Shown here piece by piece: positions 47,601 through 59,746 of a DNA stretch of 64,000 bases. The first letter of the stretch is position 1. The number at the start of each line of letters is the position of its first letter. This stretch comes from Agelaius tricolor (lineage: Eukaryota; Chordata; Aves; Passeriformes; Icteridae), in assembly GCA_023055355.1 (NCBI GenBank), contig JALJCS010000001.1, positions 55,681,381 through 55,745,380 of the forward strand. The letters run 5' to 3'. The position numbers were made by a program, and so were the translations under genes. Under the pieces are notes generated by a model. It saw nothing but the letters and a program-made list of their open reading frames with translations. It was not told where the DNA came from and made no database searches.

Positions 47601-50600
47601 TGTGGCCCACATTTTTTTTACCTCTTCTGCTTAGACTAATGGATACATTTTGTTTATTATTTGAGGGTGGTTATTAACTTATGTTTATGTTCCCTGAAAG
47701 ACTTATTCCACATGCAGTCACATCAAATAATTTAATTGGAAAAATAAGCAGGACAAAAAAGAGATGGAAGAGAAAGGTTGAAAATGAGAAAGGCAGGCAA
47801 AAGAGGGATTTGAAGGAGCACAAAATATGAAGTGGAGAGGGGAAAACTAAAACTGGAGAAAAGAAAGAGGTGAAGAAAGTCAAGATCAATTTCCTTATTA
47901 AGAGAAAAAGAATAAAGTGGTCCAAGCAGAGCCAATGAAAAAGAATCAGAGAGACCAGGAAACCCCCTTTAGAAAAGTCTGAAAAGATATGCAAAGGGAG
48001 AGAAAACCTAAAAACCACATTTAAAACAACTTTCCTGAGACTGCTGTAAGATTTTGCAAAAATTCATCTGAAAGACTTCTAAAACCAAAAAGCCAGGTCT
48101 GATAACCTTGAAAATCCCTTAATATAAATTGATGCTTTTCCTGAAGGAGTTCTGGTTTAATAATTTTATGGAAAAAAAAATAATCTTGATTTAAAATGTT
48201 TATAGTAGAAGCTCCCATAAAAATCTCGGCAGTTTTTTTCAGAGGCTTATTACACTTATTTTTCCATGTCTTTCAGATTCCAATGATCTAACTTCAACTT
48301 CATCTGAAAGACCTAATAAAGGGCCCTCTGTCAAATTTCTGTCCTTATGAGGTACTTAAGCACAGTTGAAGTAATTTCTATGATAATAAAATGTTTCAAG
48401 GATTCTGAGTCTTGTTATAAGGCATGTTTTAGGATCTATGTCATGGTTCCCTTCTCATCTCCACTTTTATCCTGCCTGTTTTTTAATACCCTTCTTCAAA
48501 TGGTTGCAGTAGTCTGGTAGCAGACAGAGATGACAGTCTCTTAGGGTTTTTGCTGAGCATCTCCCAGCTTACACACCTAAAGACAGCATTAAGCTTTTAG
48601 GAGAGGATTTAGGTGTAGACCAAATGCTGCTGAAGACAGTCACTGGGTCTCTAGGATTTAGGTTACAAGCCTGAGGCAAGTGTGTCTATTGACCAAACAA
48701 ATTAAGAGAGGCAGTTCATGTTCATTTTCATGTGCACTTGAATACAATACTGCCTTCCCTATCCTTTACCTACATAATACTTTTGAGGTAGCAATGCTTG
48801 TCCTAGAAGGATAGCACTGGGACTTTATCCCTGAATTAAATGCCTTTTCACTTGACTGTGCCTTTTTGTTAGTGTCAGGGTGATGAGTAATCAACAGCAC
48901 CATATGGCATTGGCACTATTCTTTTTGACAACAAACTTTGGACTTCAGAATTGATTAGTCATATTAGTTTGGCCATAACTTCCCTTTTTTCCCCTCATAA
49001 GCTGTTGAAAATCTTTAACATTAACTTTCCTTCAATGTATTTAGCTAGTCCAGTTTCAGCAATTCCATTTATTTTTGTCAGAATTGTCTGATATTGATAT
49101 GAAAGACATAAAATTGAGTCACCTTAGCCTAGCTAGCTTCGAAAATGGATACCACAATTGTCACATACTCCAGTGCTCTGGATTCTCCAGAAGGCTTGGA
49201 AACCTACAGAAGGTCCCTGTTCCTGGCTCAGAAATCTCAGACTGCCACTTCAAAGTTCCTTTTATGGTGTCTCATGCCCTGTCTTAGTCATCATTACTTT
49301 TGTATCCTACTATGTTATTATTAAATTATTGTCTTTGTCTTCTACTATTTGTGTCAAAAATTTCTGCCTTTCATTTAAATGCTTTGCAGTTTAATGATTT
49401 CTATTTATGTAGCCATTAACATCAACTGAATCTCATTCACTCAAATAAAAATGTCTTTTGTTTTCTTCAGCTTAATTTGCCTGAGATTTTGTCTTTTCAG
49501 CTTTTTTTTGTGTGTGAGTTCACTACAGCTGCAAGACTTCAATCGTTCTAATTTTAATTCCCAGTTAAGTAGATTAGGCAAACTGTTACCTTTTAAATTC
49601 TCCATACTTCCAAGTCCTGTTGGCCACCACTATCTTCTTTCTTCATGACAAAATAAATTCTTCACTTAAATATGATTTTGCTGCAAAGATGTGTATTGTA
49701 TTTGGTAGCAAGATTATTTTTATAACTCCCTTGTCATGTATTCCCTTTATAGAGTATCCAGAGCTGATGTTTCAGCCACATTTCATAGAAAATTAAGGAT
49801 GTAAAATTGCTCGGGTTTGTGAGCTAAACAGCAAAACCCCCAATGCCCATGAAAATAACCTATGGACTAAACATCCTTTTGCAGAACAAAACCGTGGGGC
49901 TAATTTCAGGACAGAATAAGAAGGAATAAGGAACTTTTGCATAGAAACCTTGCTGATGGAAGTGCACAATCATGTCCTGGGAGGTGAACGAAGGTTCTTG
50001 GGCTTGCTTGACAATGGGCTTAGATGTGTGTGTTGTACCCTGGGTGAATATAGGAATTATTCTTATCTGCCCACCCTTAAAAGACTGTGGTGCCAGACTC
50101 AGTGAAATGTGTGTCTCAAAGCTGGCATGGTAGGGGAAAGGGGGGCAAGCTGCATGCTGCTCATTTCTGCCAGCTTGCTCCTCATCTGCAGGAGGGAGAA
50201 GTTGCTTTGTGTGTTGCTTTTGGCTACAAGGAAAGTTGAAGGCAAGTCACTTGGAGCACAAAGTGCTCATTTGCACTCAGCAGGATAGGGGTATGCTCTT
50301 TCTGGCATCAGCAAGGCAAACCCAAGGCAATTCTTAACTTCTGCTGTGAGATACACAGAATGAAATGCATGAGGAACTTTCAGATTTTCTTCTCTTTCCA
50401 TCGGCATCAGAATCTGCTAATGCCCTTACCTATTGTTTAAAAAGAAAACTTACTGGGGCTTCTATTAGTTTTCTATTTATTTTATTTGTGGTTTTGACCA
50501 AAAAAATCCCACAAGACCAACCCACAAATGAAGAGGTAGATTATAAATGTAAGGCTCCTGCTATGTGATATTGCTTATCTACAGAGTAATATTCCCACTA

Positions 50601-51022
50601 GTGAATCTCACAGGCAATTACAGAATGTAACTGTAGGTACAGTTAAATACCCACTCTGCAGGAAACATGAGATAGGCTTCATCTCCTCCCTCAAATTCCA
50701 GAAAAACTCAGTGCCAGACTGAGATGGACTGACCAGTAGTCTGTGCAGCAATTTTCACCTACACAAATTGGAGTCTCAAGTCTCCCAAAACCAGAAGCAG
50801 CACTGGTGTTAACTATTTTTTCTTGGCAGGTTTGTCTAAAAAGTGAGATCAATAGAATACAGTAAGCAAGTTTCATCCTTGGATAGATATGCAGCAAATC
50901 ACTTATAAGTGTACAGCACTCCAAGTACTCATGGACATTAAAATGCTGACAGAAAAGATAGGATGACACTGTAGGTCATCCAGCTTTGATAAATAAGCAG
51001 AACACCTTTAAATGATGATAGC
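44611..51022. other. Unique DNA, no firm gene
   Basis: It holds a GC-richer, CpG-poor patch at 45551-46100 that is open on both strands (173 and 176 codons) and is treated as a finding. It also holds a purine-rich stretch at 47745-47960, whose complement gives a spurious hydrophobic frame of 114 codons, and scattered short frames. No gene, LINE or LTR is recognised. Confidence 0.5.
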
Positions 51023-51611
51023 TGTTGGCCAGGCCAAGGTAGGCAGTTAAAGCCTGACTGCCAGAAGTTCAGCAATCCATCACTTGATGAGAAGGCCTTG
51101 GTCACCAGATGAAGCTGATTAGGCAATCATTGACAAGGTTATAAAAGAGCCCCTCCTGTAGTAAACCCATCATCTGGGACAGCAAGAGGAGAGCAGCAGA
51201 GCTTGTGCAGAGGCTGCAATCAGCTTTTACTTGGTGAAGTGTCTTCAGGATGGCTGAACAGTCAGAGATGTGTTTATCCTCTGTTTCACCATTTAGTTTT
51301 TACTGTCTCTCTTAAGGAACGAATAGCTTTTCATAAATGCTATGCAAAACATTTGTGTTATGTGGTTTACCTCCTGTCTCTTAGGAGATAACCTATGAAC
51401 TTATACTTCCTTGAGATTCAAGCTATGGATTCCCAAGTATCAGGACTCTTATGACCCCTGGACCTTTGGAGATCAGGCAGGAAGAGCACCCAACTGTACA
51501 AGCTCAGACACTTCCATGTGGCTATAAAGTCTGACTCCTCTCAATAAAATATATAAAAATTTCAGCTGCTCCTTGTCTATGGTCTAACTGCCACCATTGT
51601 CTTCTGTCTCA
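51023..51611 (+). mobile_element. Probable solo LTR of an endogenous retrovirus
   Basis: The segment starts TGTTGGCC, has a good TATA box (GGTTATAAAAGAGCCCC, about 51137-51153), then AATAAA at about 51543-51548 and a short tail that ends TCTCA. The flanks ATAGC (51018-51022) and TTAGC (51612-51616) agree at four of five bases, as an aged 5-bp target-site duplication would. The order U3, TATA, R, AATAAA, U5 and the length of about 590 bases suit an ERVL-type avian LTR. I do not recall its consensus, and the boundaries could be off. Other left ends, such as TGTAGG at 50970, are possible. No internal retroviral sequence is present. An alternative is a host promoter with a short terminal exon. 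Confidence 0.5.
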
Positions 51612-53043
51612 TTAGCTAAGGAGATTAAAAAAAGATCACTGAGATTTAGACTTATTTGACTTCATTGTGAAAATGCATTTACTTCTTAATTGAAAAGAGT
51701 ACTTGATTTTGGTTCCCTTTCTCACAGTCAGCTGGCTATTAATATAAGGCCTCTTTCAGCTGGAAACCAGGATGTGTTTCCCTGAAATGATGGTGGTTGC
51801 AGTAGTTTAAATTTCTTTGTGGAAACGGAATTGTTTTAGCCCAGATTTGACTTCCTATTAGCATCACTGAGAACAGTATTAAAGTTGAGTTTATATTGCT
51901 ATGAGAATAGCCCTTGTGACTATCCCTGAATGAAACACTCTGCTGAAAGCATACCAGTAACTCGGCAGGCTTGGATGAACAAAGCCAAAAATACAGCAGC
52001 AGCTGTCCCATTGATCAGTGTGCACTTATTCAAAACTGTGCAGATGAGATATTTTGTACAGAAACAACTATTTCCTAATTCATTCAGAATTACATGGGGG
52101 AGTTGGGAAAACTTTGAAATGTGTGTTTAAAAATGATCCCCTTGTTCCCAGAGTGCAGCATTCCTGATAAGTAATTAATTGAAGATTAGGTTTTACATCT
52201 TGAAAATATGACAAGTTTGCAGGAGCCGACCATTATGCATATTCTGGGTTACTTCTATGTTTGTGCCATTTGCCTAAGCAGTCACTGTTTTGAATTCAGA
52301 TCGTGTTATGTGTTCTGGAATCAGCATCTTTTCTAACCTTATTATGCAGTTACCTTCCTGACTGCCACACAAGGAAAAATAAGTTCTATTTTTGAGCAGA
52401 GGCTTGGAGCAAAATTTGTATGATCTCAGATTGAAATATAGTCCTGTTATTACCAGTATGCTGTGCATTAATTTTCCTTTGCTTTTCTTTGCACAGGGAT
52501 TTTTGTCAGTCACTGGGCATTTTATTTCTTCTGCTTACTGATCATAACTGCTTCTTGCATATAACTTCTTTTTGAACATCTATTTTGAACATCTATTTCA
52601 TCTACTATCTATCCAAAGTAACTGGTTTTTTAGCTATTAGTCCGTAGTGTTTATTATTTTGTCCATTGTTTCTGCTCTGTCTTTATTTCTCTTGAAGAAC
52701 CATCTTGGCTCATGCTTGAAAGGGGAGGGCAGGATGGTCAGTTACAGTATTTTCTCTTTCATTTATTTGGTCAGAATTTCCTCTTAAGCTTCTCTGTGTG
52801 CCCTATAAATATCAGTTGTTACAAGAAAAGTACAGGCTGTGTGATGCTGAAGACATGAACATGTGTTCAGTGGCCTCCAATAAATGACCAGGAAAGTACT
52901 TTGCCACAGGTGCTAAAGGAACAGCCCATCTTCCATTAGTACTGCCTGCAGGCTCAGGCTTGTGCACTTCTCCAAGTTTCATCTTTTTTGAAGTCCCTGA
53001 TAAAAACACAAAAGACAATCCATGATTTTAATAATTCTGCTGG

Positions 53044-53064
53044 GTTTTTTGTTTTTTTTTTTTT
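53044..53064. repeat. T-rich homopolymer
   Basis: T6, G, then T14 followed by CAGG. It resembles a plus-strand splice acceptor (long pyrimidine tract, CAG|G), but the frame that follows on the plus strand is short and unrecognised, so I list it only as a simple repeat. Confidence 0.75.
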
Positions 53065-56000
53065 CAGGCAAGTATCCCTTAACCTAAAATGTTTTGTATG
53101 AGTCTGGAAATCTGTCTCTGCCAACAGAACCCACAGCTGGTTAGTAAAAATGAGGGGGAGATCTCATTGAAGTCAGCAGGGCTGTGTTGTTCAGCATCTC
53201 AGTTTCTATGAACAAATGACTGGAAACACCCCAGTGTTACATCCAAGCACTCCTCAGGCTTTACTTAATCTTTTTTGTTTCAAAAGATTAAGTCTGTTCC
53301 CAGCTCAACTAAATCAAAACCTTTAAGCTGCTCCTTTTAGAACCCTCAAGCACCTGAAGGATAAATAGCTTTTAGTTCTGGTAACTCAAGGGTGATGATC
53401 AGCTCCTTCAAAGACTGTGTGTGACAGTGCAGAAAATGTCTTTATTCTGTCAAGTCCAAAATTATCTGCTTGCCTGGAAGATATAAAACAGCCTCCAAAT
53501 GTCTTCAGAAATAAAAAAACCCACCCAACAACATTTGGGTAAAATGGGATAAATAATGGATTCAGAGTACAGTAAGGTTAGAGTGTTTACTCAGTAGGGC
53601 TGTCCTAGTGTCTGAAGCCTTAAAGCTACAATTTATGTTCAATATTGGTGCAATTTATGCACTGCAATATTGTATGAAATAAAAATATGCGCAGCATTAT
53701 AAGAGAAATTTTCCACTTTGCTGTTAGTAAGCAGGTAAGCCATAGACATAAAGAACCTGTTCATAATAGTTTCTGGGATCTATAAACATTTCTTAGCTTT
53801 TAACCTGAAAGACTGTGTTTTCTTGTAAAGGATTTTGAAGAATAAGGCATGTATATATCACAGCAGAAGATGGCCATAAAGAAAGGGGCAATTTGATTAA
53901 ATGACAGAAAAGGTTTCTGTGCAATCAGAAGACCTGATCTCCTTATTTATATGAAATACTTGTTTTACTTTGTTGACTTAACCTTTTCAGTCTTTCCTGA
54001 CTAATTGATGTTAGCAGGTACTTTTCTCATCAAAGGCATTATTCAGAATAACTTTATTTTCCCTCTGCAAAGCTCCTTCTGTCTTATCCTGAATTACCCC
54101 ATTATTCTGTCATTGACTTAGAGATATTTCTTGCTTTGCAATGTTCATTTATCTCTAAAGTCAATTTCCTTCTGTTTGTTATGAATGGTGTGGGGTTTTT
54201 GGTGCTGTTCCTCCAGAATTTCTGCCTTCATTTTTTTCAACTTCTTCAGCTGATGATTTCAGTGACCAGTCCTAACCAACCAACCAATCAAAACCTCTTT
54301 TGCTCTCTATCTAGACATTTATTTTTCTATTTGTTTGAAATTTCTTGAATAAGTCTAAATGAATTCACTGGTTTCCCCAAAAAGCCTTTCTTTGATGTGT
54401 CCTTCGTTCCCAGTTTAACTAAGGCTTTCTACAGCAGTGCTGTGTAGAGCCTGTATGGCACAATAGATTATGTGGAGCACGGCAGTGAAACCAGGAAACA
54501 TTAAATTTCTTAGGGTTTGCTTGAAACTGCTCCAGCCACACGTGGCCCAGTCAGGGCTAGAGAAGGGCAGCACTCACTTTACAGCACAGGCCCATGTGCT
54601 GAGTCCTTTTTCTGCCTCTGTGTAGCAAATGTGTGCTCTGGCATATTCTTCAGGCTTGTTGCAGGGGTACAGAACAGCTGTGTGTTCATAGACTGCTTGC
54701 TCTGAGAGTGTGTGCTTGCTCCCTTGCCATGTGGTGTCTTCACGTGTCTCCATCTGCATGGGCTGCAGAGTCTGTGCCAGACTCCAAAGGCAGCTATCCT
54801 TTCAGAAAAAAGAAACAGTGCCCGTTTCCTTCAGAGAGCTGTAAAAGTTGAAACATCACCAGAAGCCAAGGAAAAGTATCTTCCTCTGGAAAATTCAAAC
54901 CCCATTTCTTTTGCATGCAGGACAGCAGGGTATCTGTTGGCACGGATGAGAACAGAATCTATTTTTCCTTTGTAAGTCTTCTGGGACCATGACTTTGTTT
55001 GGGACAGAGGGAACAAGGTAAAGAAAGACTGCATAACACACTCCTCTGGGAGAGGACATTTCCAGGTGTTAGTCTCTGTTCTGATTAAAATGTCCATTTA
55101 TTCATTGTCTGAGAAGGGAAATTCCCTAACTTTTGAGGATTAAAAGTTTATGCTTTGCTTTTTACTGTTATGGCTAACTGCACAGGAGTATTCAATCCAC
55201 TGTATTATCCACAGCACCCAGAGGGAGAAATTGCAATTACTTGAATCCTGTCAGTGAGTGCTTTTGACCCTGGGGTTGCCATAATGTAGCAGGCAGACTA
55301 GACAGGAGACCTGCAGAATTCAGCTTGTGCAGAGCTAATGCAGGAGAAAGTTTTGAGCAACAATATTTAGTCTGAGGCTTGCACGTGCTTTGTAGGCTAC
55401 CCTTGCCCACAGTCCTCTGTATGCAGGCTGCAGATCTGTGGGACCATGGGCAGTTTTCTCCTATCCCACTTTCTGTGGAAATTAAGGTAAAAGAGGGAGA
55501 ATTATTTTTCAGTGGGATTTGCCCAACTGTGGGATGCATCACATGGGGGAGTCAGGGATGCATCCAGGTGCCTGAAGCTGTCAGGTACCCAACAGTCGGA
55601 GCTGTAAATGAAGGAGATAATAGAGGAGAGGGCTATAGCTGTGACATGCTGTATTCAGTTAAAAAAAAACCTTAATTTTTTAATTAAAATGTAAATCTCA
55701 ACGCACTTTTGTACTTAACTTCTCATTTTCTAATGACAGTTGCTTGGAGAGACACAACTTGTTCTGTCTGCTCTGCCCCACTGGTCCTGTCTATAATTCC
55801 TTACAGGAGTTCAAATCAGGATGCACCTGGGATGTTGCACTCCCTGTGCATTTCCCCTTTACAGACCATGCTGTGAGCAAGCACACATCTGGGCAGGCAG
55901 TGGACAAATATTTCCAGATTCAATATAACAACATTCCATAAGCCTGTTTTTCCTGTTAAAAGGAGTTGTGCATGTTTCCAAATTACTGAAAAGCCTTGTT

Positions 56001-59000
56001 TTTTCTGTGGGTGTGCAAAATAGACTCAGTGTTAGCTTTTCTTCCTACAAAATACCACTACATACCTAAGCTTCTCTACTCAGTGTTAAACTTGTGCTTG
56101 GTGACTTGCTGTCATCCTTCTCCAGCCCTGTGAGAAATGGAAACCTAAACAGCAGCTTAGTCCTTGTGCTTTCTTACCCTTAGCAGCCCAGAATCTTTGC
56201 TGTCATTCACACCACCTCTCTTTGCACTTGGTCAGGATAAACATACAAACAGCACCTTGAACACAGTTTTGGGGGAAGGAGAAATGGTAAACAAAAAAAT
56301 CAAATTGAGCTGCTCTTACTATGTCACTGGTTTATGGGGGGAAAAAGGCAAAAGTAAGTGAGTAACAGGTCTGTCTCCAAGATTCACTCATACTGAGAAG
56401 TTTTTTTGAGCCTTAGAGAAAGAACAGTCTAACGTGTCTTGAGTTGCAGCTGTAATCACAACTATAAATAAGTGTTTGAAAATCAGTTCCAGGAAAATCT
56501 CACTTATTTAGAGAGAAAGAAAAATTTTGCACTTGTATCTTGCATGGGAGTAAAACAGAAATATGAACAAGTAAGCAATTTGTAACACTTCCTCATGTTG
56601 GTCTTAAAATGTCTAAGTACAGGGGGCTGCTGTGTCACCCAAAATAAAATCTGCTTCCATAAACAAGACAAATCAAAGAAATGCCAAACTGAAGATAAAT
56701 AAAAAGAGCATTCTCACAAAGATTTCCAAGTTTCCGAGGGAGATGGATGCTTGTAATGTGTGATTCTGCACTAAGAACAATGAAAATATCAAGGGGCATA
56801 AAGCAAGCAAGCAGATGTTCTGCAGTACCAAAGAGATGAGATGAAGGGTATTTAGAATTTGGCTTCTGAGTCAAGTCAGAAAAGAGCTCCTGGCAATGGT
56901 GCATATCAATACTGAAGGGAGAGCTTCAGAGGGTATGTCAAAGATCACAGCTCTTTTCAGAGAGGAAGGTTGGTGTTTTGAGACGTAATGTGATTCACTG
57001 AGAAACACATCCCTTTAAAGTTTCCTTCTCTTAATAAGTAGTATTTATTAATAAATAGCATTGGGACAGTGAATTTCTGGTGCCTCAACTATTTATAAGG
57101 GAGGAAAAAAAAAGTGCATGGAATTGATTTCTGTAAATAAGACACTTTGGCAGGTGTGAGAACTGACACACATACAAGCTTATATATGGTGTGTTGTCTT
57201 GAAATGAAATGGCAAAGTAGGACATGCATGCAGTTGTAAACAGTATGAGGTTCCTATCTGATGAACAATGTAATGTGTATGGATTCATTTCCTCTAAATA
57301 CTTTTCATAGCTGCTTCATCTGGATTGTTTATAAATTAATCAGATTTTATATAAAGGTCGTAGGCATCAGGTACTATCTGTCCTCTTCCAAAGAGATTTC
57401 AGTTAAGAGGTCTGGATCTAAAAAAAAAAAGGAAATTGAAAACCAGATGAATTTTTTTATCATAGCTGCCATCAAAAGATAACTGCTTTTCTCCTGTATT
57501 AACTGGTCATCTTAACCTGCTATTCAAGTTGGCAGCATACACAGGACCTATAGGTGCCCCCATCTCTTTTTCAGTAACAGACACTTATCTTCTGGGTAGC
57601 CAGCAATGAAAACAAAGCCAGACTCTTGGAGGTTTGTATTTGAAGAACAAGAGACAGTGGATACAACCTTGGATATAGGATTTTTTATCTCCCCTTTGCC
57701 CAAGAATAGGATACTCCATCCTCAGGTCTTTTCAAAATGCAACTGTAGAATATCTTGTGCAACCTGCTTTTATTAGGCCACATGCTTTTACCATACCTGC
57801 TATGAGCAGAAGACTGGATTGAATAAGTGAGGGAGGTTCCCTTACAATCTGCACAGTTCTGCAATTGCTAATAGTTAACTATGAGAAAGTTACAATAATT
57901 TACCTGAATAAAATTATATAACTCCTTTTTTAAAACGTTCTCTAGCATCTGAAAAATGTCCTGTTTATTATTGTACTAAAGCTTTCCTTTGTAAATAGCA
58001 AGTAATTAATTTTATTATAGTGCAACTTTCTATTGTAACAAAAGAGTCAGTGACAGTTCCCTGGAATGGAGAAAAGTAATTAAAACATTTGTTTTTCTGG
58101 TTAAAGAATCTGAAAGTTACTGTAATGACTAACAAATGACTGCTGTCTAGCACTGCACTGCTGTACTGAAAATAGTAAATAAAAAGAATATGAGGACAAG
58201 TGCCTGCAGGACATTTGAAGGTGCAGAAGCATAGTCTTAAAAGTTGGGGTTTTTTTCTTATGTGTGTTCAGTCAGTTTCTGAACTCATGTAAAACGTTAG
58301 CATTCACAGTTTCCTTGAGTGAGAATTTACAGCTTATTGCACAGAGAATCACCTCTCTGGATGTTTTGGGCACAGTATCTGAAATTTCACTAAATGGCAT
58401 CTGGTTTTGGTACTATTTTCCTTTGGGTGACTATTTACTTTTCACATAACATGTAGTTTTGCAGGTGTCTCTTTTATCTAGCTTATCAGCCATCTTTGTT
58501 CCAGGATAAGTTGTTCTAGGCTATTCTTTATATAAATGTCCATATTGGGAGTGTGTGATGGTGAAAGATGGGAGAGATGGTGACCACAGCTGTGGGCTGG
58601 TATTAATGTCTACTCAACAACAAAAGACTGATTTGAGTAGGCTGAATTCCCAGAAGTCAGTGACTGCCAATAGATTTGTATTTATTTTTTGAAGCCTGGC
58701 AGGAGGTATTCTCCAGCCCATGAGTCTCCTAATCTTATTGCATTGTGAGTTCCTCTGTGTTTGTATAATCTACCTTCTCTGAGGAATCATTAAATACTTC
58801 ATGTACTGGTTTCACAGTGGTGGTCTTTGCTCTACAACACCAAACAGTCTCACCTGTAACCAAAATAAATGTTTGTTTATAATGAATTAAGGAATCAGAG
58901 TAAAAATTAATACATAGATTGGAAAAAAAAATCAAAGGTAAACAAAATGAAGCTTCACTCTATACTTGCAAATAAGAATAATTTCTAGCATTTTTAGTGA

Positions 59001-59650
59001 CTCTGTCAAAGTGTTTCCCCCATTCCCTCCTCTTTAATCTGTCTTTTCTCTTTTTTTTTTTTCTGCTCCCCCTTGTTAAAGCTTTCCCTGTCTTTTTCCC
59101 ATGTTGTACCTTAAATTGCATATTCCACTACTTGTGCAATGGATAGGGTTTACATCTCAACTAAATCTTGAATCTCTTAATGCCACCCCAGTACTGTCTC
59201 GTTTCTTACAACAGAGACAGATTTTCTAAACATGGTTCTTTTGCAGCAGCCCTTCTTAGGGACTGGGACTCCAATTTAGATTTTTCTCTTTCTATCCCTG
59301 CATGATGGATGCAAGCAGCTAAAACGTACTAATGAGTGTTGTAGGCAAAGGGCATGCCAGATCTGTGATCCATTACAGCTTTTGATGAGCATTACTGCTT
59401 ATACTGCAGTAAGCTGAAACATGAAGCACTATGACTTGTGAAATAAACAGGTTTGTGAAAGGTTTTTTTCTTGAAGAAAAATAAAATAACTCTGTAACAA
59501 TAGAGCACGTAGCAGTTGTGTGCCTGTCATAATTGTGTGTGTGCCTAAATGAGGACAGTGACTTTCTCTTAGATCATGATTTTTATTTTTCAGGATTGGA
59601 CACATAATTAAAAGGTACGTCCATTGGTAGATAATTATGAAATCTGGACT

Positions 59651-59746
59651 GGTTTGTTTGTTTTGTGGTTGTGTTGTTTTGTTGTTTTATTTGTTTTTTT
59701 TTTTTATTGGTTGGTTTTGGGTTGACTTTTTTTTCTTTTTTTTTTT
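59651..59746. repeat. T/G-rich (GTTTT)n-like simple repeat
   Basis: GGTTTGTTTGTTTTGTGG leads into GTTTT/GTTGTTTT units, then TTGGTTGG, then long T-runs broken by C. The internal order is close to the tract at 37711-37807, though the flanks differ. The 67-codon plus-strand frame here is made by the repeat. Confidence 0.85.

Noticed and set aside
47674..48018. 114-codon hydrophobic minus-strand frame, membrane-protein-like
   Set aside because: It is the complement of a purine-rich stretch, which gives Phe, Leu and Ser codons automatically. Not a transmembrane protein on this evidence.
49082..49287. Plus-strand frame preceded by an acceptor-like TTTTTGTCAG
   Set aside because: Acceptor-like sites are frequent in T-rich DNA. 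No donor and no family resemblance. Weaker than the two minus-strand cases reported.
54517..54975. Three overlapping plus-strand frames of 62-87 codons
   Set aside because: They overlap in different phases with no recognisable similarity. Likely chance.
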